DNA of 64,000 nucleotides, from NCBI GenBank assembly GCA_913009205.1, contig CAJVYC010000001.1, positions 372,001-436,000 on the forward strand, in the 5' to 3' direction. The position numbers were made by a program, and so were the translations under genes. The notes below the pieces were generated by a model. It made no database searches and was not told the DNA's origin. It saw nothing but the letters and a program-made list of their open reading frames with translations. Every line of letters starts with the position of its first letter. Positions within the stretch are counted from its first letter, which is position 1. Below are positions 1 through 7,408 of this stretch, piece by piece. Origin of the DNA: an uncultured Fluviicola sp. Lineage in GTDB: Bacteria; Bacteroidota; Bacteroidia; Flavobacteriales_D; Crocinitomicaceae.

Positions 1-1
1 A

Positions 2-1246
2 GCTGCGGTTATTCAGGGTGTTGGGTATCCAGAACAAAACAGATCGCATTTTCGGTCCAATGACATCTGGACTGCAGGCTCCACTTCAACTGATGAAAAT
101 CGGGGTTGGCTTGGGCGTTATTTTGAGCAAAACCATTCCCAATATCCAGCTAATTATCCAAATGATGAATATCCAGATCCATTTGCGATTAGTCTAGGTG
201 GTTCATTGTCTGCAACATGCCAAGGCTCTGTTTCGAATTTCTCCGCTTTAGTCTCTAACCCTAGTAATTCATTTAATCTGAATGAAAGTGCTGTTATTAA
301 TGACGGTACTATGTACGGATGCAACCTTGATTTTGTTTCTACTTTAATAGAACAAACAAATGCCTATGGAGCTCGAATAAACGAAGCATATGACTTGGGG
401 AGCTCTTTATCGAATCATTATTACCTAGACAACAATCCACAGAATGATTACAAAAGTAGTTTAGCTAAGCAATTGCGCTATGTTGCGCAAATGATAGCGG
501 GAGGAATGCAATCTAAAGTATATATTTTGAATATTGGAGGTTTTGACACGCATGGGGATCAGGTCGATACAAATGATACGTCACTTGGTAAACATGCAGA
601 TTTATTGCAACAAGTTTCGGATGCGATTCATGCATTTGAAGATGACTTATCTTTATTAAACTTGGACCAGAGAGTTATGGGAATGTCATTTTCTGAATTC
701 GGGAGACAAATAGCATCTAACGGAAGTAACGGAACAGATCATGGTGACGCGGCGCCACTCCTTCTTTTTGGAAAGTGTATTTCAAGTCCAGTGATTGGTT
801 CAAACCCATTGATTGCAGGTGAAATTGAAAATCAAAAAGGGGTTGATATGCAATTTGATTTTCGCGATGTATACGCATCAGTTTTGAAAGATTGGTTTAG
901 AGTCCCGGAAGAACAAATAGAAAGTGTTTTTGGTGATCACTCGCCGGCATACATTAGCTTGATGGATGGATGCTATAGTAACGGTCTTCACAATGAAGAG
1001 CCGATTCTTTTGTGGCCAAATCCAGGATCGGGAGTCGCTTTTGTTGATTTTTATAGTCATGAGGGCCAAACTGTTGTTAATCTAGTGGATACCAAAGGAA
1101 GAGTTGTTAGAACCTTCTTAGAACAAACGTTAGAAGAAGGAAGAAAGAAATTACAGCTGGATATTTATGGAGTAAGCGCAGGGTATTATCGTGTGAGTAT
1201 AAATGACTCAAATGGTATTAAATCTGTTGCCCTGATAGTCCAATAG
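2..1246 (+). CDS. DUF1501 family secreted protein with T9SS sorting domain (5' end outside window)
   Basis: The reading frame is open from base 2, so the gene starts upstream and only its last ~415 codons are present; the first ATG inside (206) is internal. The opening residues include GVGYPEQNRSHFRSNDIW, typical of DUF1501 proteins (alkaline-phosphatase/sulfatase-like fold, often exported), followed by the family-like GGFDTHGDQ and SEFGRQIASNGSNGTDHG segments. The last ~80 residues (from WPNPGSG) have the short beta-strand pattern of a T9SS type A sorting domain, so the protein is probably secreted or surface attached. DUF1501 genes usually sit beside a DUF1800 gene; a DUF1800 stub lies 6 kb downstream at 7166. 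Biochemical role unknown. Confidence 0.85.
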   Translation, partial: AAVIQGVGYPEQNRSHFRSNDIWTAGSTSTDENRGWLGRYFEQNHSQYPANYPNDEYPDPFAISLGGSLSATCQGSVSNFSALVSNPSNSFNLNESAVINDGTMYGCNLDFVSTLIEQTNAYGARINEAYDLGSSLSNHYYLDNNPQNDYKSSLAKQLRYVAQMIAGGMQSKVYILNIGGFDTHGDQVDTNDTSLGKHADLLQQVSDAIHAFEDDLSLLNLDQRVMGMSFSEFGRQIASNGSNGTDHGDAAPLLLFGKCISSPVIGSNPLIAGEIENQKGVDMQFDFRDVYASVLKDWFRVPEEQIESVFGDHSPAYISLMDGCYSNGLHNEEPILLWPNPGSGVAFVDFYSHEGQTVVNLVDTKGRVVRTFLEQTLEEGRKKLQLDIYGVSAGYYRVSINDSNGIKSVALIVQ

Positions 1247-1469
1247 ATTATATCAAACATATTTCGACCAATTTTTTCATGTAGAATAATACTGACAGCT
1301 TTACTCGAAATGTGACATATCGACCCAAGTTTGGAGGAATTTTCTTTTTTAACCGCTTAGCCACAAAATGCGCAAGCATATCGTTTTGTTGATTTGGTTT
1401 GATGCAAGAATTACTTTGTAATAAATCGAATGATCCGACATCCAAAAGGAAGCTTGCTACTTATCCAAA
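1247..1469. other. Intergenic stretch, no gene recognised
   Basis: This AT-rich stretch lies between two convergent genes. The only open frame (minus, 1248-1445) has no recognisable protein character. No clear hairpin terminator was found. Confidence 0.5.
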
Positions 1470-2267
1470 CTACCACCAAACAACGAACGCCGCTTCTAAC
1501 CTACTTCCTCTCTTTAACCAAATCAATGGAGAACGCTCTTCCTTAATCGAATGTTGGATTTCCAATTGACCGATTTCAAACGGCATCCACGCTACCTCAT
1601 CGTTTGGTTCTACAAGCCAATCGTGTTTTGATGGAATGAACAATTGCGCTGCTTCGAATTGATTCAAATCTTTAAATAAGATATAAAATCCAGCTACGCA
1701 TTCTTGATTTAAAGGCAGAACGGAAATATCTTTTCCAAAAGGCACAAACAATTTCGCTTTGAAGTAAACACGTTGCACAATATTTGCAGAATCAATTCCG
1801 AGCAATTTCAAAGCACCAATGGATTCCGGTCGGTTAATTAAAGGAAACTGTTTTTCTTTAATCTTATCCATTTTCTGAATCAATGAATCCTTTCTGTTGG
1901 GGCCAATCCATGATTTAATGTCAGAGCTCCCGACGCTTTCATCATAAACATAGAACTTATAAGCAACCTCAATATGGTATTGCTTTCCATCTTGTTCAAT
2001 TAGAAAATCATACTCACCAATGGTTTGTTTGTCCGAATAAATTTGGATGTTATTTCCTAAAATGTGAATGCTCGAATCTGAGATTAGTTCCGACTCTACA
2101 AAGTGTTCAACAAGATGTCCAAGACGCAATTTCTTCTTGATACTTCCCAAAAATGAATTGCCACTGTCTCGATTAAAGTCAAATTGCTCCAAGCCCGACA
2201 GTTTGCCTTCCCACAATTTTGGTGTGGCGGAATAACCAAAATACTGATGTTTAAGATTCACGTTCAT
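1470..2267 (-). CDS. DUF1853 family protein (PD-(D/E)XK nuclease-like fold)
   Basis: The protein is about 265 residues. Start chosen at ATG 2267 (MNVNLKHQYFGYSATPKLW); the longer frame begins at a TTG at 2306 with an unlikely extension. The pattern LGHLVEHFVE, then GEYDFLIEQDGKQYHIEVAYKFYV, matches DUF1853, whose D...ExxxK core resembles PD-(D/E)XK nucleases; the Asp, Glu and Lys are all visible. The C-terminus has conserved-looking Trp residues (HDWLVEPNDEVAWMPF). Activity is not established for the family. It is divergent from the gene at 2361, with 93 bp between. Probably cytoplasmic; no signal peptide. Confidence 0.7.
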   Translation of the reverse strand: MNVNLKHQYFGYSATPKLWEGKLSGLEQFDFNRDSGNSFLGSIKKKLRLGHLVEHFVESELISDSSIHILGNNIQIYSDKQTIGEYDFLIEQDGKQYHIEVAYKFYVYDESVGSSDIKSWIGPNRKDSLIQKMDKIKEKQFPLINRPESIGALKLLGIDSANIVQRVYFKAKLFVPFGKDISVLPLNQECVAGFYILFKDLNQFEAAQLFIPSKHDWLVEPNDEVAWMPFEIGQLEIQHSIKEERSPLIWLKRGSRLEAAFVVWW

Positions 2268-2348
2268 CGTTATGCAATATACAAATGAATGCCGTTGGGA
2301 CTGCAAGGCTATTAACGAATCTTCACAAACAACTTCAGATTAATACGC

Positions 2349-2356
2349 TATTTTTA
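2349..2356 (+). promoter_or_regulatory. Promoter -7-like element TATTTTTA, 4 nt before ATG
   Basis: TATTTTTA matches the Bacteroidota -7 consensus TAnnTTTG at 7 of 8 positions (last base A). It ends 4 nt before the ATG at 2361, the same spacing as at the perfect matches elsewhere in this window. Confidence 0.4.
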
Positions 2357-2360
2357 ACGC

Positions 2361-4280
2361 ATGAAACTGACATCAATACTTATAGGCCTCTTTTTCCTTT
2401 TCAACACCAACTACAGCAACGCGTTTAGAATGGACGAACGCCAGTATATTCGAGACAACTTTCCGCACATGGAAGAAGTTTTGACATTTCTCAATCAACA
2501 ACTTGAATATGAATGTAACGATTGTGCCTACGGTGTAGCAAAAAAGCAAACGGGCTATTATCTAACGATGTATAATTATAGCACAAAAAAAACTGAGGAA
2601 GTTCCAATTTGGAAGCCGGAATTGAATGGATTTACAGCATTCGATATTGACGATTATGTTGACTTAACGAAAGTCAGAAGTGCAAATAGCTCGGACCTAA
2701 ATAACCTATATAACTTCCGGGCGAAGTACGATTTCATGCTTGTTTTTGGCTACGAAGAATGGGCAGCAGACGCTATCAAAATTATATCCTCTTATGCCCC
2801 ATTTTTATCAAACGAGGATAGAGAAATAATGGCCAGAGCAAATGGATATTTGGCACTTGACATCATTGAAAATAGAATTTCAGGTAAAGAATTTTTGCCT
2901 CGGAAATATGCAAAAATAAAGCAAGAACGCGTTGATCTATTCATGGACAAAGTCAACTTGATTATGGACTTTTGGACCGAGATTAAAAAGGATGATGAAT
3001 CCTACAGACCTTTAATAATTTCAGAACTCAACCTAAAGATCGGAAATGAATACATGCACTATTACAACTTGTTGATCTCTATAAAAGAAGAAAAGCTGGC
3101 CGATGATTTTCTGAAAAGAGCGTATTTTTCTCCGAGTCAAGTTCAAAGTGCAAAAAACCTGTTGTATGGCTGTCCGGAAAAAAGCTTTTTGTTCACTCAA
3201 GGCGATTCGGACACTTTTCCACTGTGGTACGTTCAAAAAAAGCTCGATTATCGAAAAGACGTTATTGTTTTGAATACCTCGCTTTTGTATACACATTGGT
3301 ACGTTCAAATGAACAAAGAGCGCCGTCAATACACATCCATAATTGACCAAAAGAATTATGGCAAACTCCTAAATAAAGGCCAGTATATCGATCGAGGATC
3401 GCAAGTTGAACCTTTCAGTCAATGGCTTACAAATAAGTTAACGCTAACGGATTCATTGTCTTATTCATTGGTTCCAGAATCGTTCATGATTCCGTTTCAA
3501 GGGTCGAATCTGGAAATCAAGTTAAAAGGCCCAAGTGTAGGACAAAACGCCTTTATAATACTTGATCTTATTGCGAGCAATCCTGATCGGGAATTTAATT
3601 TCGCAAGTCCATTTCAACTTTACTCTCTTGGCTTGGTAGATAACTATTTGAGCAGGGGAAAATCATTTTTAATGACCAACACTCCCATTTCTCAGCATTC
3701 CGATCAAGAATCCATTGATTTGTTGGACAATTTGCTGTTTTATATGGACTACAAATACCTCGCGAGTTTGAATAACACTGCATCCAGTGAACTCAACTTA
3801 TTAACGTATGGAATTGCTGAATTGGCAAACACTTTTGACACCGATCGCGAACGAATGCTTCAAAAATTCATTAAACAAGTTCCAACAACTTCTCTTATCG
3901 AAATCGGGAATTTTGGACATTTGGAAATCGTTAATTCATTGTATGCAGATCAGCTCCCTTATCAAAGTCAATTATTGAAAAAAGAACTGAAAACGGCAGC
4001 GCTAGATCGGATCAAAAAAATCACCTCTTTGAATAAAACCTTCGACCAAGACATTAGCGACATGGAAGAACTTTTTAGTATCTATGCTGGAGTTCGAATT
4101 CAATGGTTGCAATACGAAGAAGTTGTTATTAAAAATGCCGATAAAGATGTTTTAATCGCGATCAAAGAAAAGGTCGACAGCCTTCAGGAAAACCCTGTGG
4201 TGTTGCAAAGAGAGTGGACCCATCTTAAATTGGTCGCAATGAAAGTTGCGTTGGACGGATTGGATTTATCACAAGAATAA
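2361..4280 (+). CDS. Secreted protein with DUF2723 C-terminal-type motif
   Basis: The protein has 639 residues. Residues 1-21 form a signal peptide (hydrophobic core, then SNA-F). Residues ~115-270 look alpha-helical. At ~270-315 the sequence CPEKSFLFTQGDSDTFPLWY followed by RKDVIVLNTSLLYTHWYV closely resembles the motif in the soluble C-terminal part of DUF2723 membrane proteins (pattern TxGDxDTFPLWYxQ...R.DV.V.NxSLLxTxWY). The multi-span N-terminal half of DUF2723 is absent, so this is the tail module alone on an exported protein. It is followed after 10 bp by an aminotransferase-like gene, probably one operon. Function unknown; similarity to DUF2723 was judged by eye. Confidence 0.65.
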   Translation: MKLTSILIGLFFLFNTNYSNAFRMDERQYIRDNFPHMEEVLTFLNQQLEYECNDCAYGVAKKQTGYYLTMYNYSTKKTEEVPIWKPELNGFTAFDIDDYVDLTKVRSANSSDLNNLYNFRAKYDFMLVFGYEEWAADAIKIISSYAPFLSNEDREIMARANGYLALDIIENRISGKEFLPRKYAKIKQERVDLFMDKVNLIMDFWTEIKKDDESYRPLIISELNLKIGNEYMHYYNLLISIKEEKLADDFLKRAYFSPSQVQSAKNLLYGCPEKSFLFTQGDSDTFPLWYVQKKLDYRKDVIVLNTSLLYTHWYVQMNKERRQYTSIIDQKNYGKLLNKGQYIDRGSQVEPFSQWLTNKLTLTDSLSYSLVPESFMIPFQGSNLEIKLKGPSVGQNAFIILDLIASNPDREFNFASPFQLYSLGLVDNYLSRGKSFLMTNTPISQHSDQESIDLLDNLLFYMDYKYLASLNNTASSELNLLTYGIAELANTFDTDRERMLQKFIKQVPTTSLIEIGNFGHLEIVNSLYADQLPYQSQLLKKELKTAALDRIKKITSLNKTFDQDISDMEELFSIYAGVRIQWLQYEEVVIKNADKDVLIAIKEKVDSLQENPVVLQREWTHLKLVAMKVALDGLDLSQE

Positions 4281-4290
4281 AATAGAACGA

Positions 4291-5454
4291 ATGGGCAATT
4301 TAAAAGATCAATTTTTCCTCAACCCCGAATACAAACACTTAAACCACGGATCCTTTGGAGCCTGCCCAAAACCAATTTTTGAAGATTATCAAAATTGGCA
4401 ATTGGCGCTGGAAAGAGACCCTGTTGACTTTTTTGTAAACAAAGGAAATGTGCAACTTCAGAAATCAAAAGAAGCGCTGGGGAAGTACATCAATTGCGAT
4501 GCAGACAACCTTGTTTACACAATGAATCCAACTTGGGCTATCAATATCGTTGCGAAAAGTTTGGATCTCAAACCTGGAGATGAAATTCTTGCTACAAATG
4601 CAGAATATGGCGCACTTGACAGAACATGGAAGTACTATTGCGATAAAGCAGGAGCGAAATATGTTCAGCAAGAAATTCCACTTCCACTCTCTTCGAAAGA
4701 AGAATTTATCGCGGCTTTTTGGAAAGGATATTCGAAGAACACCAAAGCCATTTTTATAAGTCAAATTACAAGCATGACGGCGACAATTTTCCCTGTCAAA
4801 GAAATTTGCGAGCGGGCGAAAGATCTTGGTTTATTGACAATCGTTGACGGTGCACACGTACCCGGACACATTCCACTCGACTTGCAAGAATTAAAAGCAG
4901 ACGTTTACACAGGCGCTTGTCACAAGTGGATGTTAACGCCAAAAGGATGTTCGTTCTTATACATCACACCAGAATTTCAAAATGATTTTGATCCCGTGTT
5001 AATTAGCTGGGGCTTCGACGCGGATGTCCCTGGGAAATCAAAGTTTTTGGATTACCATCAACTTCAAGGAACGCGCGATTACTCGGCGTTTTTAACAGTT
5101 CCAAAAGCAATTGAATTTCTAAATGAAAACAATTGGGAAGAAGTTTCAAAACAAGCGAAGCAACTCATTTTAGACAACTACAAAGACCTTTGCGACCTTT
5201 TCGGAACTGAACCAATTTGTCCAGTCACTTCAGAGTTCTTGGGTCAAATTTGCAGCGTTCCTGTTAACATTAGTAGTGAATCAGAATTGAAAAATACCTT
5301 GTTTCAGAAATACAAAATTGAGATTCCCGTTTTCCGATTGAGAGACATGGTTTTTATGCGTTTATCTGCTCAGGCTTACGTTTCACAAGAAGATGTGGAT
5401 TATTTGAAGGATGCCATTCGAGAGATTAAGGAAACGACCGATATTATTCGGTAG
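4291..5454 (+). CDS. Class V aminotransferase-fold PLP enzyme (isopenicillin-N epimerase-like)
   Basis: Start chosen at ATG 4291 (MGNLKDQFFLNPEYKHLNHG), 10 bp after the preceding stop; the longer frame from 4246 overlaps that gene. The 387-residue protein has the class V pattern: LNHGSFGACP near the N-terminus, IVDGAHVPGHI carrying the Asp and His that contact PLP, and GACHKWMLTPKG with the Schiff-base Lys. RDYSAFLTVPKAIEFL and a C-terminal small domain follow. Relatives include isopenicillin-N epimerase-like and cysteine desulfurase-like enzymes; an AHKW/CHKW lysine motif favours the epimerase-like branch. Substrate unknown. Likely cytoplasmic and co-transcribed with the secreted protein upstream. 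Confidence 0.8.
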   Translation: MGNLKDQFFLNPEYKHLNHGSFGACPKPIFEDYQNWQLALERDPVDFFVNKGNVQLQKSKEALGKYINCDADNLVYTMNPTWAINIVAKSLDLKPGDEILATNAEYGALDRTWKYYCDKAGAKYVQQEIPLPLSSKEEFIAAFWKGYSKNTKAIFISQITSMTATIFPVKEICERAKDLGLLTIVDGAHVPGHIPLDLQELKADVYTGACHKWMLTPKGCSFLYITPEFQNDFDPVLISWGFDADVPGKSKFLDYHQLQGTRDYSAFLTVPKAIEFLNENNWEEVSKQAKQLILDNYKDLCDLFGTEPICPVTSEFLGQICSVPVNISSESELKNTLFQKYKIEIPVFRLRDMVFMRLSAQAYVSQEDVDYLKDAIREIKETTDIIR

Positions 5455-5458
5455 GTCT

Positions 5459-5575
5459 TTAGATATTTATAAGCCCGGCCACGGCGCAATCCTTATGACC
5501 TTTTAATAATTCCTTAAAAGCAGCCTGTTTTGGATAAAACACTTGCGTACCATTTAAGAAATCAACAATAACATA
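5459..5575 (-). other. Start-less in-frame coding-like stretch downstream of the 83-residue gene
   Basis: Directly after the stop of the 83-residue gene (TGA, then GAA TAA) the same frame stays open for 38 codons to a TAA at 5459. It reads VIVDFLNGTQVFYPKQA and then FKELLKGHKDCAVAGLINI, which has protein-like composition but no start codon. It may be a decayed gene end or chance. Confidence 0.25.
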
Positions 5576-5581
5576 TTATTC

Positions 5582-5833
5582 TCAGAGAGAATAGTAGTTC
5601 AATAAATCGTCAAATTCTTTTTCATTAGAGAGTATAAAACCTTCAACTTCATAAGAAAGTAAATCTTGAATTCTCAGTATTTCCGGGTATTGAAAGGCTT
5701 CAACGGTATGGAGCCGCGCTTTACTTCCTATGATTTGAATTTCATCAAACTGTCGATCATTATTGATACGATAGAAAACCTTATCGTTGGAAAGTTTTCT
5801 GTATTGAGGAAAGTCGGTAACTTTGTCTGACAT
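5582..5833 (-). CDS. Small conserved-looking protein, 83 residues
   Basis: MSDKVTDFPQYRKLSNDKVF starts the protein; it has no signal peptide or membrane segment. The mix of short strands and helices (INNDRQFDEIQIIGSKARLH, then YPEILRIQDLL) suggests a small folded cytoplasmic protein, but I do not recognise the family. It is divergently oriented to the TPR gene at 5850 with only 16 bp between the start codons. A perfect TAnnTTTG element lies 4 nt upstream of its ATG, which supports the gene and its start. Confidence 0.6.
   Translation of the reverse strand: MSDKVTDFPQYRKLSNDKVFYRINNDRQFDEIQIIGSKARLHTVEAFQYPEILRIQDLLSYEVEGFILSNEKEFDDLLNYYSL
5818..5825 (+). promoter_or_regulatory. Promoter -7-like element TAACTTTG upstream of TPR gene
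   Basis: TAACTTTG matches TAnnTTTG at all fixed positions, 24 nt before the ATG at 5850. It lies inside the start of the divergent 83-residue gene, so the two promoters would overlap the opposite coding or leader regions. Confidence 0.4.
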
Positions 5834-5837
5834 AATA

Positions 5838-5845
5838 CAAAATTA
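5838..5845 (-). promoter_or_regulatory. Promoter -7-like element TAATTTTG, 4 nt before ATG
   Basis: On the minus strand TAATTTTG (perfect TAnnTTTG) is followed by TATT and the ATG at 5833. With a transcription start a few bases downstream of the element the message would begin at or next to the start codon. Confidence 0.55.
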
Positions 5846-5849
5846 GATA

Positions 5850-6476
5850 ATGTTCACGAATAAAACACACGAGGAGGCGACCAGCAAGTTGAAAGAAGGT
5901 CAAATAGATGAGGCTATCGAACTCTACACCAAAGCTTTGAACGAAGCACCAGATGATTATAATATTATTTCGGATCGAGGTGTGGCGTATTTGCACAAAA
6001 ACGATAAGCTTCGTTGTTTTGGTGATTTTAACCGAGCAATTCAATTGCAGCCTAATTATTCCTACCGATATGCTTCCAGAGCCTATGCCAAAAAACACTT
6101 TGGTGATTTAGAGGGTGCGGTTGCGGACTATGAAAAGGCGGTTGAACTAGACCCTGAAGATGCAGTCGCTCAAAACAATTTGGGCATGTTGCTCGAGGAA
6201 ATGGGATACAAAAAGCAATCGGAAAAACGCTTTGCTCGCGCGGATAAATTATCGGAACAAGAAAATGGTTTACTGAACGTGATGGAGGGTTTGGAAGTAA
6301 GCGAAAAGGCTGTTGAAGCTCCAAATCAAGAAACACCAATCGAAGATCTTTCGCCGTCGGATAAAGGGTCGGACGAAACGAAAACAAATTCAAAAGAATT
6401 CAAAAAAGTATTTACTTCGAAGAATCAATTCAAAGAATTTATACGGTTTATTAGAAACGGATTTAAGATCAAATGA
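5850..6476 (+). CDS. TPR repeat protein
   Basis: The 208-residue protein has no signal peptide. Residues ~5-130 form three to four TPR units (EATSKLKEGQIDEAIELYTK; DRGVAYLHKNDKLRCFGDFN; YASRAYAKKHFGDLEGAVAD; AQNNLGMLLEEMGYKKQSEK). TPRs mediate protein-protein contacts. The region ~145-190 is low-complexity and charged, and the C-terminus is basic (FKEFIRFIRNGFKIK). Its stop overlaps the ATG of the endonuclease III gene by 4 bp (ATGA), so the two are very probably translated from one mRNA. A role in DNA repair is only suggested by that pairing. Confidence 0.8.
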   Translation: MFTNKTHEEATSKLKEGQIDEAIELYTKALNEAPDDYNIISDRGVAYLHKNDKLRCFGDFNRAIQLQPNYSYRYASRAYAKKHFGDLEGAVADYEKAVELDPEDAVAQNNLGMLLEEMGYKKQSEKRFARADKLSEQENGLLNVMEGLEVSEKAVEAPNQETPIEDLSPSDKGSDETKTNSKEFKKVFTSKNQFKEFIRFIRNGFKIK

Positions 6477-7117
6477 CAAAAGCAAACAAGGCCAATTACA
6501 TCGTTGAAGAATTGGAGAAATTGTATCCTGAAACGCGAATTCCATTGGATCATAAGGATTCATACACTTTATTGATCGCGGTGTTGCTTTCAGCGCAATG
6601 CACAGACAAACGTGTGAATTTGATCACTCCTGCGTTATTCAACTTAGCTGACAATCCATTTGATATGGTGAAGTTGACCGTCAAAGAAATTCGAGAAATC
6701 ATTCGCCCTTGTGGACTTTCACCAAAAAAATCTCAAGCAATATTCACCTTGTCTGAAATACTGATTGAAAAATACGGCGGTGAAGTTCCCGCTTCGTTTG
6801 AACAATTGGAAGAGTTGCCAGGCGTAGGACATAAAACGGCTTCTGTTGTTATGGCTCAGGCTTTCAATGTTCCTGCATTCCCCGTTGATACGCATATTCA
6901 TAGATTACTGACGCGTTGGGGAATTACGAGTGGAAAGAATGTTGTTCAAACGGAAAAAGACGGCAAAAAATGGTTCGATGAGGTATTATGGAATAAAATT
7001 CATTTGCAGATTATTTTTTACGGTCGGGAATATTCTCCTTCGCGGTCCCCGAAGTTTGATGTTGATTTTATAACGCGAAAGATTGGAACTGCGAAGGCTT
7101 TGAAAGAATTAATGTAA
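6473..7117 (+). CDS. nth: Endonuclease III (DNA glycosylase/AP lyase), lacking the Fe-S cluster loop
   Basis: Nth removes oxidised pyrimidines and cleaves AP sites in base excision repair. The 214-residue protein has the helix-hairpin-helix LPGVGHKTASVVMAQAF (residues ~115-131) with catalytic Lys121 in GHK, and FPVDTHIHR with catalytic Asp139. The N-terminal LLSAQCTDKRVN is also typical. The usual C-terminal C-x6-C-x2-C-x5-C iron-sulfur motif is absent: after Cys80 there is no cysteine at all, and the chain ends with YGREYSPSRSPKFDVDFITR. It therefore appears to be a cluster-less form. The start overlaps the preceding TPR gene by 4 bp. Confidence 0.9.
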   Translation: MTKANKANYIVEELEKLYPETRIPLDHKDSYTLLIAVLLSAQCTDKRVNLITPALFNLADNPFDMVKLTVKEIREIIRPCGLSPKKSQAIFTLSEILIEKYGGEVPASFEQLEELPGVGHKTASVVMAQAFNVPAFPVDTHIHRLLTRWGITSGKNVVQTEKDGKKWFDEVLWNKIHLQIIFYGREYSPSRSPKFDVDFITRKIGTAKALKELM

Positions 7118-7165
7118 TCTATCGCACCAGATTAAACCTTCCTGCTCCACTCTTGTCTAAGTCAT

Positions 7166-7336
7166 ATGAAACATAATAAGAAAGAAATTCAACATTTATA
7201 TTGGAGAGCAGGATTCGGAATTCAGCCCAGCCATTTAAGATCTATCGAGAACCAATCTCGCAACAAAATCGTTGATGTGTTGTTTTCATCTAGTAAAAAA
7301 TTCATTCCTCTTGATGCAGCGAATGGAGGAAACTAA
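7166..7336 (+). pseudogene. N-terminal stub of a DUF1800 gene
   Basis: A 56-codon open frame begins MKHNKKEIQHLYWRAGFGIQ, the characteristic HLxxRAGFG start of DUF1800 proteins, and continues PSHLRSIENQSRNKIVDVLF. It stops at 7334 after about 50 recognisable residues, whereas DUF1800 proteins are normally 450-600 residues long. No continuation was found in the other frames before the next gene at 7409. This is best read as a truncated remnant. DUF1800 and DUF1501 genes are usually neighbours, and a DUF1501 gene lies at the window start. Confidence 0.6.
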
Positions 7337-7377
7337 GGTTGTTCCCATTTTAACTTCTTCTTGCCATCAGGGACTTA

Positions 7378-7408
7378 TTTGGTAAATTAGTCGGTAAAAT
7401 TACATTGA
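7378..7408 (+). promoter_or_regulatory. Possible promoter TTTG-N19-TACATTGA
   Basis: TTTG at 7378-7381, a 19-nt spacer and TACATTGA at 7401-7408 resemble the Bacteroidota -33/-7 pair. The -7-like box matches TAnnTTTG at 6 of 8 positions and abuts the ATG at 7409. Confidence 0.3.

Noticed and set aside
4246-4290. Upstream extension of the aminotransferase start to 4246.
   Set aside because: It would overlap the end of the preceding gene by 35 bp and adds residues with no family similarity; ATG 4291 gives the normal N-terminus.
7337-7400. Possible continuation of the DUF1800 fragment in another frame.
   Set aside because: No residue pattern of DUF1800 was seen in any frame after the TAA at 7334.
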